Below, piece by piece: positions 8,392-17,447 of a DNA stretch of 64,000 nt. Numbering within the stretch: the first letter of the stretch is position 1; the number at the start of each line of letters is the position of its first letter. The stretch comes from Clostridium_AD sp050717515. Lineage in GTDB: Bacteria > Bacillota > Clostridia > Clostridiales > Clostridiaceae. The stretch lies in NCBI RefSeq assembly GCF_050717515.1, contig NZ_JBOITL010000023.1, positions 1-64,000 on the forward strand. Direction: 5' to 3'. The notes under the pieces were generated by a model, which saw only the letters and a program-made list of their open reading frames with translations, made no database searches and was not told where the DNA came from. The position numbers were made by a program, and so were the translations under genes.

Positions 8392-8639
8392 GGAAGTATG
8401 AAATCCCTCCGGAGTGACTTGCAATAAGAAGCGAAATAACATTGAAATTTCATTTAGAAATTCTTCTTTTGCTAATATAAAATTCTCGTGAGCTTGCCAG
8501 GACGGCAAGCTAGCGAACCTGAGCCAGGAAGGCGAATGTGAGCGCCAGAGAATTTTATATTCGCAAAAAATTAGAATTTGTTAATGAGATTTCACGTTTC
8601 GAGCTCTTATTGCAAGGCTCGCAGGAGAACTTCCATACT
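8392..8639. repeat. Large imperfect palindromic repeat, copy 1 (about 250 bp)
   Basis: Two arms of roughly 95 bases are imperfect inverted copies of each other: the left begins GGAAGTATGAAAT and runs to AATATAAAATTCTC; the right begins GAGAATTTTATATTCGC and ends ACTTCCATACTT. The centre holds further stems, notably GCTTGCC/GGCAAGC. The right arm matches a second sequence at 9535-9624 at roughly three-quarters identity by eye. The element abuts the truA stop codon. It carries no ORF. It may be a MITE-like element or a structured RNA; no known family is recognised. Confidence 0.7.
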
Positions 8640-8647
8640 TTTATATT

Positions 8648-9385
8648 TTAATATTCAACATTTCTAAGTGATAGCCCTTTTGATTTAGCCATTAAGCTAT
8701 ATTTTGACTCCGTTTCTTCAGTTAACAATGTTTCTATATCCTCTAACTCTAGTTTTCCTTCACCAATGTCTATAAGACTTGCTATAATAATCCTTTCCAT
8801 ATTCCACAAAAAATCATTTCCATTAATTTCTATTTCTATCATGCCGTTTTTTTCTGTTATGTCTATATAATTGATAGTTCTAACAGTGGATTTATTATCA
8901 GATGTGACCGTAGCAAACCCTTGAAAGTCATGAGTTCCAACTAAAGATTTTGCTGCAATTCTCATTTCATCTAAATTAAGTTTTACCTCACTATGATAAA
9001 CATATTTTCTGTTAAATACATTTCTTAATTCATTATTATTTATTTTATACACATAAGTAATTGATCTTATGTTATATGCCACATGAAATCTTTCACTTGC
9101 TTCTACCATAGATTTCACTGCTATATCTTCTGGTAAAAACTCATATAGATAATCAAGCATTTCATCAATACTTAAATCACAATTAGTATGAAAGTTTGCC
9201 ATATAATTTTCAGCATGTACCCCTACATCCGTTCGCGCACAACCTGAAAGTTCAATAGTCTCTCCCGCCATCTTAGATAATACACTTTGAATTTTACCTG
9301 CAACCGTTAAATCATTATCTTCTTGTTTTTGCCATCCTTTATATCTACTTCCATCATATTCTAGTATCATCTTTAAATTTTTCAT
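8648..9385 (-). CDS. truA: tRNA pseudouridine synthase A (TruA family)
   Basis: TruA isomerises uridines 38-40 in the anticodon arm of many tRNAs. The catalytic aspartate is in GCARTDVGVHA near residue 52. The N-terminal MILEYDGSRYKGWQKQ and the C-terminal GLSLRNVEY are typical, and 245 residues is full length. It stands alone between two repeat copies, not in the ribosomal-protein cluster where clostridial truA usually lies, and its sequence is somewhat divergent (GCARTD instead of SGRTD). It may therefore be a second, specialised paralogue; that is inference. Confidence 0.9.
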   Translation of the reverse strand: MKNLKMILEYDGSRYKGWQKQEDNDLTVAGKIQSVLSKMAGETIELSGCARTDVGVHAENYMANFHTNCDLSIDEMLDYLYEFLPEDIAVKSMVEASERFHVAYNIRSITYVYKINNNELRNVFNRKYVYHSEVKLNLDEMRIAAKSLVGTHDFQGFATVTSDNKSTVRTINYIDITEKNGMIEIEINGNDFLWNMERIIIASLIDIGEGKLELEDIETLLTEETESKYSLMAKSKGLSLRNVEY

Positions 9386-9534
9386 ATATATATCCGCCTT
9401 TAACTTATTTGATTATTCATAATTTAATTTTACCCAATGAACACTTTAATTATATCTTTCCTATTAAAATAAAGCTATTACATTTCAGATAAACTCCAAG
9501 ATTTTATAATGTTGAAGATGAAAGCATGTAGGCA

Positions 9535-9624
9535 TATGAAATTTATATTCGCAAAAGATTAGAATTTCTTAATGGAATTTCTTGTTTTGAGTTCGGTTGC
9601 AAGGCAGGCAGGAGAAATTTCATA
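9535..9624. repeat. Short copy of the palindromic repeat, overlapping the glucosidase 3' end
   Basis: About 90 bases bounded by TATGAAATTT and AAATTTCATA (10-bp terminal inverted repeats). The interior aligns with the right arm of the 8392-8639 element, sharing TTATATTCGCAAAA, ATTAGAATTT and TTGCAAGGC. The stop codon of the alpha-glucosidase gene and its last codons lie inside this repeat. Confidence 0.65.
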
Positions 9625-11292
9625 TACCCGTGTTTCATAAGGTCTTAATTTTATATTCACACTAGCATCGCAACCTTCCACCACATAGTTTGATAGCAAT
9701 AGTTTAGCCTTTTCATAATGGATATGCTGAGGAAATTCAAATATTGGTTCATTTCCAAAGAAATTAACTATGATTAAGACAATCTCCCCCTCTAATTGTC
9801 TTAGATATGCATATATCTCCTCATGTTCTCTATTAATCTCCTCAAAGCTACCATATACCAGTACAGATCTATTCTTTCTTAAAGCTATCAATTTTTTATA
9901 ATAGTTTAGTATTGAATTTGGGTCTTCTAGTTGTTCCTCCACATTAATTTTTCTATAGTTTGAATTAACTTTTATCCAGGGGTTACCAGTAGTAAACCCT
10001 GCATTTTCACTATTATTCCACTGCATTGGTGTTCTTGAGTTATCCCGTGACATATAGCGTAGTCCCTTTAGATAGTTTTCTTCACTTACTAACCCACCCT
10101 TAACTAAATCCTTGTGTTTATTAAACACAGCCACATCTCTATAATCTTCTAATTTAAAGTCCCAGGCATTGGTCATTCCTATTTCATCTCCATAATAAAT
10201 AAATGGAGTTCCCTTTTGAGTCAGTTGTAGACAAGCTAACATTTTTGCAGATTCTTTTAAGTAGTTCTTCTCTTCTCCTAGTCTTGATATAGTCCTTGTA
10301 GTGTCATGGTTCGAGTAAAATAAAGGACACCAACCTTCTTCTTCAGGCTTTACTTGCCATCCACTCATATTTTCCTTTATATCTTTTATTAAGTTTATAG
10401 GTTGCCTTTCCCAATCGGTTTCCCCTTTGCCTACACTATGCATATCAAAATGAAAAGTAAAATCTAATTCACCTTTATCTTTGCCCGTATAAACATGGGC
10501 ATTTTTATAATTTACTCCACCAGTTTCACCAATTACTACATGATACCCAGTATTAAATACATCTTTTCTTAATTCTTTTAAATAATCATGAACCTCTGGT
10601 AGATTTTGTATATATTCTATGCAATTGCCATATACATGACCTTCTTCTATTATTCCATCAGGAAAGGAATGATCTTTTCCGAGATGATTAATAGCATCCA
10701 TTCTAAAGCCATCTACACCTTTTTCCATCCAGTACTTTATCATGTGTTTTATTTCTTCTCTTAATTTTTCATTTTTCCAATTTAAATCTGGTTGTTTTTT
10801 AGAAAAAATATGAAGATAATATTCTTCTGATATCTCATCATATTCCCAAGCGCTACCTCCAAAAAAAGATCCCCAATTGTTTGGAGGGTTGCCATTTGTA
10901 CCTTTATTCCAAATGTAATAATCTCTATAATGATTGTCTTTACTCTTTCTACTCATTTGAAACCAAGGATGCTCATCAGAGGTGTGATTAATTACCAAAT
11001 CCATCACTAACTTCATTTTTCTAGAATGAAGTCCTTTAACTAACTCATGAAAATCCGTAAGCGTCCCAAATTCATCCATTATGTCTCTAAAGTCACTGAT
11101 ATCATATCCATTGTCGTCATTAGGTGATTTATTTATAGGATTTAAATACAATATACCTACTCCTAAGTCTTTCAAATAGTCTAGTTTTTCTATTATCCCT
11201 TTTAAGTCACCTATTCCATTACCATTTGAATCCTTAAAACTTCTAACATATGCCTGATATGCCACTGCTTCTTTCCACCATTTTTTATCCAT
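9559..11292 (-). CDS. GH13 alpha-glucosidase / oligo-1,6-glucosidase
   Basis: A GH13 enzyme of 577 residues that should release glucose from short alpha-glucans or isomalto-oligosaccharides in the cytosol. The nucleophile region is DGFRMDAINHLG, the acid/base is in VIGETGG and the third carboxylate is in YSNHDTTRT. The early NPINKSPNDDNGYDISD region is typical of oligo-1,6-glucosidases and trehalose-6-phosphate hydrolases. The likely start is the ATG at 11292, behind GAGGGGG; an upstream TTG lies within that site. It lies just downstream of the AraC regulator. The last about 17 residues are encoded by a repeat element and look foreign to the family. Exact specificity cannot be read from sequence. 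Confidence 0.9.
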   Translation of the reverse strand: MDKKWWKEAVAYQAYVRSFKDSNGNGIGDLKGIIEKLDYLKDLGVGILYLNPINKSPNDDNGYDISDFRDIMDEFGTLTDFHELVKGLHSRKMKLVMDLVINHTSDEHPWFQMSRKSKDNHYRDYYIWNKGTNGNPPNNWGSFFGGSAWEYDEISEEYYLHIFSKKQPDLNWKNEKLREEIKHMIKYWMEKGVDGFRMDAINHLGKDHSFPDGIIEEGHVYGNCIEYIQNLPEVHDYLKELRKDVFNTGYHVVIGETGGVNYKNAHVYTGKDKGELDFTFHFDMHSVGKGETDWERQPINLIKDIKENMSGWQVKPEEEGWCPLFYSNHDTTRTISRLGEEKNYLKESAKMLACLQLTQKGTPFIYYGDEIGMTNAWDFKLEDYRDVAVFNKHKDLVKGGLVSEENYLKGLRYMSRDNSRTPMQWNNSENAGFTTGNPWIKVNSNYRKINVEEQLEDPNSILNYYKKLIALRKNRSVLVYGSFEEINREHEEIYAYLRQLEGEIVLIIVNFFGNEPIFEFPQHIHYEKAKLLLSNYVVEGCDASVNIKLRPYETRVYEISPACLATELKTRNSIKKF

Positions 11293-11328
11293 CGTTATCC
11301 CCCTCTTCAATTTTATTAGGTTTATGAC

Positions 11329-12000
11329 TTATGCGTAATTCCTATTTCTATACACTGTTGGAGAAACCCCCACTATAGATTTGAAAGTTCTGCTGAAATG
11401 ACTTTGGTCATAAAACCCCAATAAAATTCCAATATATAAAATACTTTCATCTGTACTGAGCAATAGATTTTTTGCCCTGTCTATTTTTATTTTTTGCACA
11501 TATTTCATTACTGAAACACCCATCTTCTTTTTAAAGCAATCGCTTGCATAACCCACTGAAACATTTAAATCTCTAGCCAACTTATCAAGCGAAGAGTGAT
11601 TTTCGATATTAACATGTATGTATTGAAGCATTTTATTAATCATGAAATTATCAGTGACTTCAATATCATTTATTAAAATATTAAAATATGCTGTGACCAT
11701 ACTAATTTCTAAAGCTTGTAACTCAGTTAAATCAGTAATACCTTGGATTTTATCATAGAATTTATTATATAGTGGATGCAGAGCGCTTTTTGATACACCA
11801 TTTTTTATAATTTCCTTTGTGTATATGGCATTCCATATAATTAAATCATTTTTTTTATTATTAATGGAGTGTCCATTTTCTTTTTCCTGGATATGTTTTT
11901 CTTTTAGGGTGCCTAATACTTTTGGTATATTTTTTGATTCGATCAAAAAGGATATATCATTATTAAAAATATAAATATCAGATTCAAAGGTCTCTAGCAT
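11329..12000 (-). CDS. AraC-family transcriptional regulator
   Basis: A 223-residue regulator. The C-terminal 100 residues carry two helix-turn-helix motifs: SLDKLARDLNVSVGYASDCF and ILYIGILLGFYDQSHFSRTF, ending in the family signature GVSPTVYRNR. The N-terminal about 120 residues do not match a named sensor domain by eye. It lies between pullulanase and alpha-glucosidase, so control of alpha-glucan genes is likely. A decayed fragment resembling its residues around KNDLIIWNAIYTKEII is present at 18995-19082. Confidence 0.88.
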   Translation of the reverse strand: MLETFESDIYIFNNDISFLIESKNIPKVLGTLKEKHIQEKENGHSINNKKNDLIIWNAIYTKEIIKNGVSKSALHPLYNKFYDKIQGITDLTELQALEISMVTAYFNILINDIEVTDNFMINKMLQYIHVNIENHSSLDKLARDLNVSVGYASDCFKKKMGVSVMKYVQKIKIDRAKNLLLSTDESILYIGILLGFYDQSHFSRTFKSIVGVSPTVYRNRNYA

Positions 12001-12048
12001 GTTTTCACCTCACTATTTTAATCATCACCTTTTAGATGCTGCAATATT

Positions 12049-12076
12049 AAAAAGACAACCTTTACGTCGTCTTTTT
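12049..12076 (-). terminator. Terminator after pullulanase
   Basis: AAAAAGACAAC and GTCGTCTTTTT form an 11-bp stem with one wobble, giving a U run on the minus strand directly after the pullulanase stop. Confidence 0.8.
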
Positions 12077-12080
12077 GTTA

Positions 12081-13970
12081 TTACCTACATAATATACAAG
12101 TAGAAAGATCAGCTACACTTACCTCATTAATAGAAATTTTAGGCCCTTTACTTACACCCATTTTATTAACCTCATATTCATTGGCTAAAATTTTCCACTC
12201 ATTATCATCCGGTAAAGTTACTTTTATCACTTCACAGTTAGAATTATGGATTATAATTAATTTACTGTAATCCGCTTTATATATGGAAGTTAATTCATAA
12301 GCTACAGAATTACAAGGCGATTCAAGAAATATCAATGATTTTCTTACTGACTTATCATTATCTAAAGTCATAACCTTTTGGCTTTTTCTTAAAGCAATTA
12401 AACCCTTAATATACTCATAAGTTTCCATGTATTCAGTTTTTCTACTCCATCCTATTTCATTAATAAAGTCACCAGAATTATAGCTATTATGATTCCCTTG
12501 TTTTGTCCTTAGTATTTCTGTTCCTCCTTGAATAAATGGAACTCCTTGAGATGTCAGAATTATTGACAATGCCAATCTACTCATTTTTTCTCTTTCCAAA
12601 GGAGTGTTATTAGGATTGCTTTTTTCAAATTTATCAAATAAGCATAAATTATCATGAGCACTTACATAGTTTATGCTTTCACCAGGCTCTTGTGTGAAAC
12701 CATATATTTCCTTGTTATAATTAATGCTACCAACAATGCCCTTTTTAATTTCTATTTCAAAGCCTAATCCACCATTTACAAAGCCTACTTGGTTACCGTC
12801 ATTATCCCCTTTTATTACATTCCTCATATCGTCATTAAATACAGCTACTTGCATACCCTTTTGACTTCCTTTTGTTACTCGTTTAGATAGCTCTAATGAA
12901 GAATATCCACCGTTCCATGGTTCACCATAGATAATAATATTCGGATTAATAATTTTCGCTTGCATCACAACTTCTTTCATTGTATCTATATCATGAAGAG
13001 CCATTAAATCAAATCTAAACCCATCTATCTTATATTCCTCAGCCCAGAACTTAATGCTATCTACTATAAATTTTGTCATCATCGGCTTCTCTGAAGCTGT
13101 TTCATTCCCACAACCTGAACCATTAGTATAGTTGCCGTTCTCATCCCTTCTATAATAATATCCAGGAACCAAAATGTCCATTGGTGAATTTTCTATAGTA
13201 TAAGTGTGATTGTAGACAACATCCATGACTACACTTATACCATTTTCATGTAAAGATTGAATCATAGTTTTAAATTCTCTAATTCGTACACAACCATCAT
13301 TCGGATCTGTAGCATAAGAACCCTCTGGAACATTATATAAATAAGGATCATAACCCCAATTATATTCACATTTAGTTTCATCAACACTTGCAAAATCATA
13401 AACAGGTAATAATTGAACATGAGTTATTCCTAAATCTTTAAGGTGGTCCAGCCCAGTAACTACCCCCTCAGAAGTTTTTGTGTTTCTTTCAGTAAATCCC
13501 AAATATTTTCCTTTATGTTCAATCCCAGAGTCCTTTGAAACTGAAAAATCTCTAACATGCATTTCATATATTATTGCCTCGGTTCTATTAATAGGTAAAG
13601 GTCTTTTATGAGATTCCCAATTAACGGGGTTTATAGAATTGAAATCAACAATCATACCCCTTTCACCATTAGCATTGGATCCCTTAGCATATAAATCTGG
13701 TGTTTCTTTTTCTACCCCAGCATTTGTTACTAAATAATTATAATACTTATTTTTAAAATCCCCCTGAAGTTTAAGCTCCCAAACGCCCGCATCACCTTTT
13801 GTCATAAGGTATTTTTGTTTTAAGTCATCTTTGAAATTTTCATAAACTATTACTGCGATTTTTTCTACTGTAGGTGCCCAAACTTTAAATGTTGTATAAA
13901 GAGGTGTATAAACTGCGCCTAAATCATTCTCATCATATGGTATTTTTTGATTTTCTAATATTTTTTTCAT
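12081..13970 (-). CDS. pulA: Type I pullulanase
   Basis: Pullulanase hydrolyses alpha-1,6 branch links in pullulan, glycogen debranching products and branched maltodextrins. The 629-residue protein has an N-terminal CBM48-like domain (TFKVWAPTVEKIAV), the type I signature YNWGYDP, the nucleophile in IDGFRFDLMALHD and the acid/base in IIYGEPWNGG. No signal peptide is visible, so it acts in the cytosol on imported dextrins. The start is chosen at the ATG at 13970, preceded by AAGGAGAG; the open frame extends 13 codons further but without a ribosome site. Its neighbours are LacI upstream and AraC/alpha-glucosidase downstream. Confidence 0.94.
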   Translation of the reverse strand: MKKILENQKIPYDENDLGAVYTPLYTTFKVWAPTVEKIAVIVYENFKDDLKQKYLMTKGDAGVWELKLQGDFKNKYYNYLVTNAGVEKETPDLYAKGSNANGERGMIVDFNSINPVNWESHKRPLPINRTEAIIYEMHVRDFSVSKDSGIEHKGKYLGFTERNTKTSEGVVTGLDHLKDLGITHVQLLPVYDFASVDETKCEYNWGYDPYLYNVPEGSYATDPNDGCVRIREFKTMIQSLHENGISVVMDVVYNHTYTIENSPMDILVPGYYYRRDENGNYTNGSGCGNETASEKPMMTKFIVDSIKFWAEEYKIDGFRFDLMALHDIDTMKEVVMQAKIINPNIIIYGEPWNGGYSSLELSKRVTKGSQKGMQVAVFNDDMRNVIKGDNDGNQVGFVNGGLGFEIEIKKGIVGSINYNKEIYGFTQEPGESINYVSAHDNLCLFDKFEKSNPNNTPLEREKMSRLALSIILTSQGVPFIQGGTEILRTKQGNHNSYNSGDFINEIGWSRKTEYMETYEYIKGLIALRKSQKVMTLDNDKSVRKSLIFLESPCNSVAYELTSIYKADYSKLIIIHNSNCEVIKVTLPDDNEWKILANEYEVNKMGVSKGPKISINEVSVADLSTCILCR

Positions 13971-14064
13971 TATTAAATCTCTCCTTAAAGTCTTTATGAA
14001 ATAGATCACCTTTAAAATAAATATTTGTTAAAATGTATTTTATTTATAATATGTAATTAATAAC

Positions 14065-14092
14065 CAAAAATAACCCTAGAAATCTAGAGTTA
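14065..14092 (-). terminator. Terminator overlapping the lacI-type gene stop
   Basis: TAACTCTAGA/TCTAGGGTTA forms a hairpin followed by TTTTT on the minus strand. Its upstream arm includes the last bases of the regulator gene. Confidence 0.75.
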
Positions 14093-15088
14093 TTTAGTTG
14101 ACTCTCTTTCAATTAATTTTGTATCAATAATATAATTGGTTATATATTCTTTCTCATTTTCCAATTTGTTTATTAATAGCTTAACTGCAAAATAACCTAA
14201 TTCTTCAGAATTAATATCCACTGAAGATAGTGTAGGATTTCTGTAAGCAGTTAATGGTGTATTATTAAACCCAACAATTGAAATAGGTGTTTTGGACATT
14301 TCGCTTATAGCTTTTGATGCACCAAATGCAATTAAGTCGTCAGTAGTGACAACCGCTGTAGGGCTGGATTTATCTAAAATTCTTTTCATAGCATCATAAC
14401 CACTAATTTCTGCAAACTCTGCTACTTGTACCATATTTTCTTCTACTTTTACTCCAATATTTTCCATAGCTTTTTTGTAACCTTCTAACCTATTTATAGT
14501 TACATTAAGCGTAGCTGGTCCTCCTATAAATGCAATTTTTCTCTCACCCTTTTGTATAAGATAATTAACAACACTATACATGGCATGAAAGTTATCATTA
14601 TCAACCCATAAAAGTCCTTCTGTATCTTCTGGTTTGCCTATTACTACGAAAGGATAATCCGCTTCCTTTAAATAAGCGATGCATTTGTCATCCTTTTTTA
14701 CAAAAGGCAAAATAATGCCGTCAACTCTTCCACTATTTATTAAACTTGCTATATACTCTACTTCTTGATCTTCATTACTACTGTAGGCATACATAATATA
14801 ATATCCCTTTTTTTGAGCATAATGGCTTATGCCCCTCATAATTTGAATAAAAAATGGATTAACAAATAAATCTTCATCAGTGCTAGGTAAAATAAGTCCT
14901 ATAGTTTTGGTTGTTTTACTAACTAAGCTCCTAGCTATTGCATTAGGATGATATTTAATTTCCTTCATTGCTTTATAAACTTTTTTCTTTGTTGCATCAC
15001 TAATTGTAGGATTATCCGCAATAACTCTTGAAACTGTTGAGGGTGATACCTTTGCTAGCTTTGCTACTTCTCTTATAGTTATCGACAT
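14090..15088 (-). CDS. LacI/GalR-family regulator of maltodextrin genes (MalR-like)
   Basis: A 332-residue repressor with an N-terminal LacI helix-turn-helix (TIREVAKLAKVSPSTVSRVI) and a periplasmic-binding-like sensor domain (TIGLILPSTDEDLFVNPFF, FIGGPATLNVTINRLEGY, PISIVGFNNTPLTAY). It lies between malEFG and pullulanase, and LacI-type palindromes (TGCAAGCGTTTGCA) occur at the malE promoter, so it is the probable maltose/maltodextrin regulator. The effector is presumably maltose or a maltodextrin; that is inferred from context. Confidence 0.9.
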   Translation of the reverse strand: MSITIREVAKLAKVSPSTVSRVIADNPTISDATKKKVYKAMKEIKYHPNAIARSLVSKTTKTIGLILPSTDEDLFVNPFFIQIMRGISHYAQKKGYYIMYAYSSNEDQEVEYIASLINSGRVDGIILPFVKKDDKCIAYLKEADYPFVVIGKPEDTEGLLWVDNDNFHAMYSVVNYLIQKGERKIAFIGGPATLNVTINRLEGYKKAMENIGVKVEENMVQVAEFAEISGYDAMKRILDKSSPTAVVTTDDLIAFGASKAISEMSKTPISIVGFNNTPLTAYRNPTLSSVDINSEELGYFAVKLLINKLENEKEYITNYIIDTKLIERESTK

Positions 15089-15234
15089 GAAAACTTCACT
15101 TCCTACTTTCTAAAAATATTTATGCTAATTATATTGTGAGACTTGATTTCTGCAAGTCCAGCTTGTTCAAGTTTTAAACATCATCTAAAATAACTAATTA
15201 GTATGTTAGTCTAGATGATATCTAATTATAAAAA

Positions 15235-16077
15235 CTAACCTTTAGTAGCACCGGATGATAGTCCTTCTACAATATATTTTTGTAAATATACAAATAATAA
15301 TGTAATTGGAATAGCAACTAGAATTGCACCCGCAGCAAACATTGTAAATTGAGTGTTTTGTTGTTTCTGAACCCATTCAAATAATCCCATAGCAAGCGTT
15401 TTCTTCTCACTGCTTTTTAATATTATTTGAGGAAATATAAAATCAAACCAAGGTGCCATAAAGTTTGTAAGTGCAACTAATGTAATTATTGGCTTTGCTA
15501 AAGGTAATATTACTTTTACGAAAATAGTCATATTTGAAGCTCCATCTATTTTTGCAGCTTCATCTAAGCTTTTAGGAATACCATCGAAAAAGCCCTTGCA
15601 TAACCAAGTATTATATGGTATTTGTCCACCCACATACACAAGAATTAACCCCCAATGACTATTTAATAATCCTAACTTACTTATTAGAATAAATGTAGCA
15701 GCCATAGCTAAGAATGCAGGAAACATTTGCAAAATCATCATTGCCATAAGTCCTTGCCTTCTACCCTTAAATTTAAATCTAGAAAATGCATAGGCAGAAA
15801 GTGTTGTTAGTATAACTGACAAAAACATATTAATTGTAGCAATTTTTAATGTATTCATATACCATTTTGGAAAATCAGTTTGTGTAAACAACTCTTTATA
15901 ATGGATTAATGTTGGGTTTTTAGGAATTATAGAAGAACTAAATAAACTTGTACCGCTATTGAATGAGGACATAACAATCCAAATTACAGGTGTCACTGTT
16001 ACTATACATAGTAACACCAATAGAGCATATACTAATATTTTTCGAATTAAACTAGATAAATTCATTTTTTTATTCAT
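15235..16077 (-). CDS. malG: Maltodextrin ABC transporter permease MalG
   Basis: Inner-membrane permease of 280 residues with six predicted transmembrane segments. The cytoplasmic EAA loop that docks the ATPase is visible as EAAKIDGASNMTIFVKVILP. The C-terminus KYIVEGLSSGATKG is typical of MalG-type proteins. It overlaps malF by one base and completes malE-malF-malG. No ATP-binding subunit gene is present, so a shared MsmX/MalK-like ATPase elsewhere must energise it. Confidence 0.93.
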   Translation of the reverse strand: MNKKMNLSSLIRKILVYALLVLLCIVTVTPVIWIVMSSFNSGTSLFSSSIIPKNPTLIHYKELFTQTDFPKWYMNTLKIATINMFLSVILTTLSAYAFSRFKFKGRRQGLMAMMILQMFPAFLAMAATFILISKLGLLNSHWGLILVYVGGQIPYNTWLCKGFFDGIPKSLDEAAKIDGASNMTIFVKVILPLAKPIITLVALTNFMAPWFDFIFPQIILKSSEKKTLAMGLFEWVQKQQNTQFTMFAAGAILVAIPITLLFVYLQKYIVEGLSSGATKG

Positions 16078-17363
16078 TACATCATATCCTCCTCTTTGAA
16101 GGCTTTGGTTTTACTAAACGTAAATGCTGAAATACTTGCAACAAAAATAAATATTATAATGGTAACTACAGCTGCCATATGGAATTGATTCTGATCCTTT
16201 GTCATCTTATAAATCCAGGAAATTAAAATATCAGTATCTCCTGCATATTGCATGTTTCCATTAATTGGATTACCATCTGTTAACAAATAAATCATTCCAA
16301 AGTTATTAAAATTATAAGCAAAAGTCATTGTCAATAGTGGCAATGTTTGAAAAAGCACTAAAGGCAATGTGATTTTAGAAAACTGTTGCCACTTAGTTGC
16401 GCCATCAATTTCAGAAGCTTCATATAGAGACTTGTCTATATTAGTAAGTATTCCTGACATAAGTGCCATAAAATAAGGTGCTCCTAACCAAACGGCTATT
16501 ATTAGAACCATTATTTTCGCAAGTAGTGGGTCTGAAAAAAAAGGCATTTTTTTTATTCCAAAGGAAGCTAGCATATTATTTACTGGGCCAGGTCCACTAA
16601 ATGCTAATCTCATTATAAGTAAGGATATAAATCCTGGTATAGCATAAGGCAAAAGAAAAATTGTTCTAAAAAACTTTTTAAATCTTATTCCCTTAACATT
16701 AGTTATTAGTGCTAAGAACAAGCCTACAAAAAAGGTACTAGCAGTGGTTACTACAGCAAATATAATTGTCCAAATTCCTACTCTTAGAAGAGTACTGCTC
16801 CACATTTTCATATTTACTAATTGTTTAAAATTATCAAATCCTACCCAATCAACTAAGTTCCTTGGTGGCAAATGATTAGGACTTGAATAGTTAGTAAATG
16901 CTATTGCTATGGTGGACAGAATAGGAACTACAATAAAAAATGCAATAAACAAAAATCCAGGTGTTAGCATGATATGAGGAAAATATTTTTCCCACACATA
17001 ACTCAAAAATTCTTTTGTATTTAGTGGTTTATTGCCTTTTTCTATGTTTTCACCTGCTCGTTTTGCATCATAGATATTAAGTATGTATACTGAAATTACA
17101 AGAAATAAAACAACAACAGCTATAAGCCCTTCAATCAATAAGAAAATAGAATGATCTCCTGTTGCTAGCCCATTTACAAATTTCAGACCAGAATCTCCTA
17201 GTGAAATTAGACCATTTATTGATGTTGAAAAATATCTTATATTAAATATAGCTACTATTTCTATAATTGCAAACATAATTCCTTTGAATATTTCTTTGTT
17301 ATATATTTGTCCAAGGCCCATAAAGAGCACAGAGAAAAGAGTTGATTTTTTTGATTTTCTCAT
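16077..17363 (-). CDS. malF: Maltodextrin ABC transporter permease MalF
   Basis: A 428-residue permease. The transport core (about residues 125-428) has six membrane segments and the EAA loop EASEIDGATKWQQFSKITLP. The first about 120 residues are an additional region with three hydrophobic stretches, starting with STLFSVLFMGLGQIYNKEIF, a TM2-domain-like motif seen in some Firmicutes MalF proteins. An internal hairpin lies between malE and this gene. The ATG is preceded by AGGAGG-like sequence. Confidence 0.92.
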   Translation of the reverse strand: MRKSKKSTLFSVLFMGLGQIYNKEIFKGIMFAIIEIVAIFNIRYFSTSINGLISLGDSGLKFVNGLATGDHSIFLLIEGLIAVVVLFLVISVYILNIYDAKRAGENIEKGNKPLNTKEFLSYVWEKYFPHIMLTPGFLFIAFFIVVPILSTIAIAFTNYSSPNHLPPRNLVDWVGFDNFKQLVNMKMWSSTLLRVGIWTIIFAVVTTASTFFVGLFLALITNVKGIRFKKFFRTIFLLPYAIPGFISLLIMRLAFSGPGPVNNMLASFGIKKMPFFSDPLLAKIMVLIIAVWLGAPYFMALMSGILTNIDKSLYEASEIDGATKWQQFSKITLPLVLFQTLPLLTMTFAYNFNNFGMIYLLTDGNPINGNMQYAGDTDILISWIYKMTKDQNQFHMAAVVTIIIFIFVASISAFTFSKTKAFKEEDMM

Positions 17364-17400
17364 TTCATACCTCCTAAATCGGATAGAATTTTATTTAAAA

Positions 17401-17430
17401 TTAGTCATTTGCTATATAGCAAATGACTAA
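17401..17430 (-). terminator. Intercistronic hairpin between malE and malF
   Basis: A nearly perfect 30-base palindrome, with arms beginning TTAGTCATTTGCTATA, is followed by an AT-rich tail. Placed after the binding-protein gene, it probably protects malE mRNA or partly terminates, giving the usual excess of binding protein over permease. Confidence 0.7.
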
Positions 17431-17447
17431 TTTCTATTTACAACTAA

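Noticed and set aside
8392..8639. tRNA or rRNA gene in the structured region
   Set aside because: No T-arm GGTTCGA-type sequence or CCA end; the structure is explained by a simple long palindrome.
15190..15230. Terminator after malG
   Set aside because: The CATCTA/TAGATG pairing has a weak, interrupted stem and no T run.
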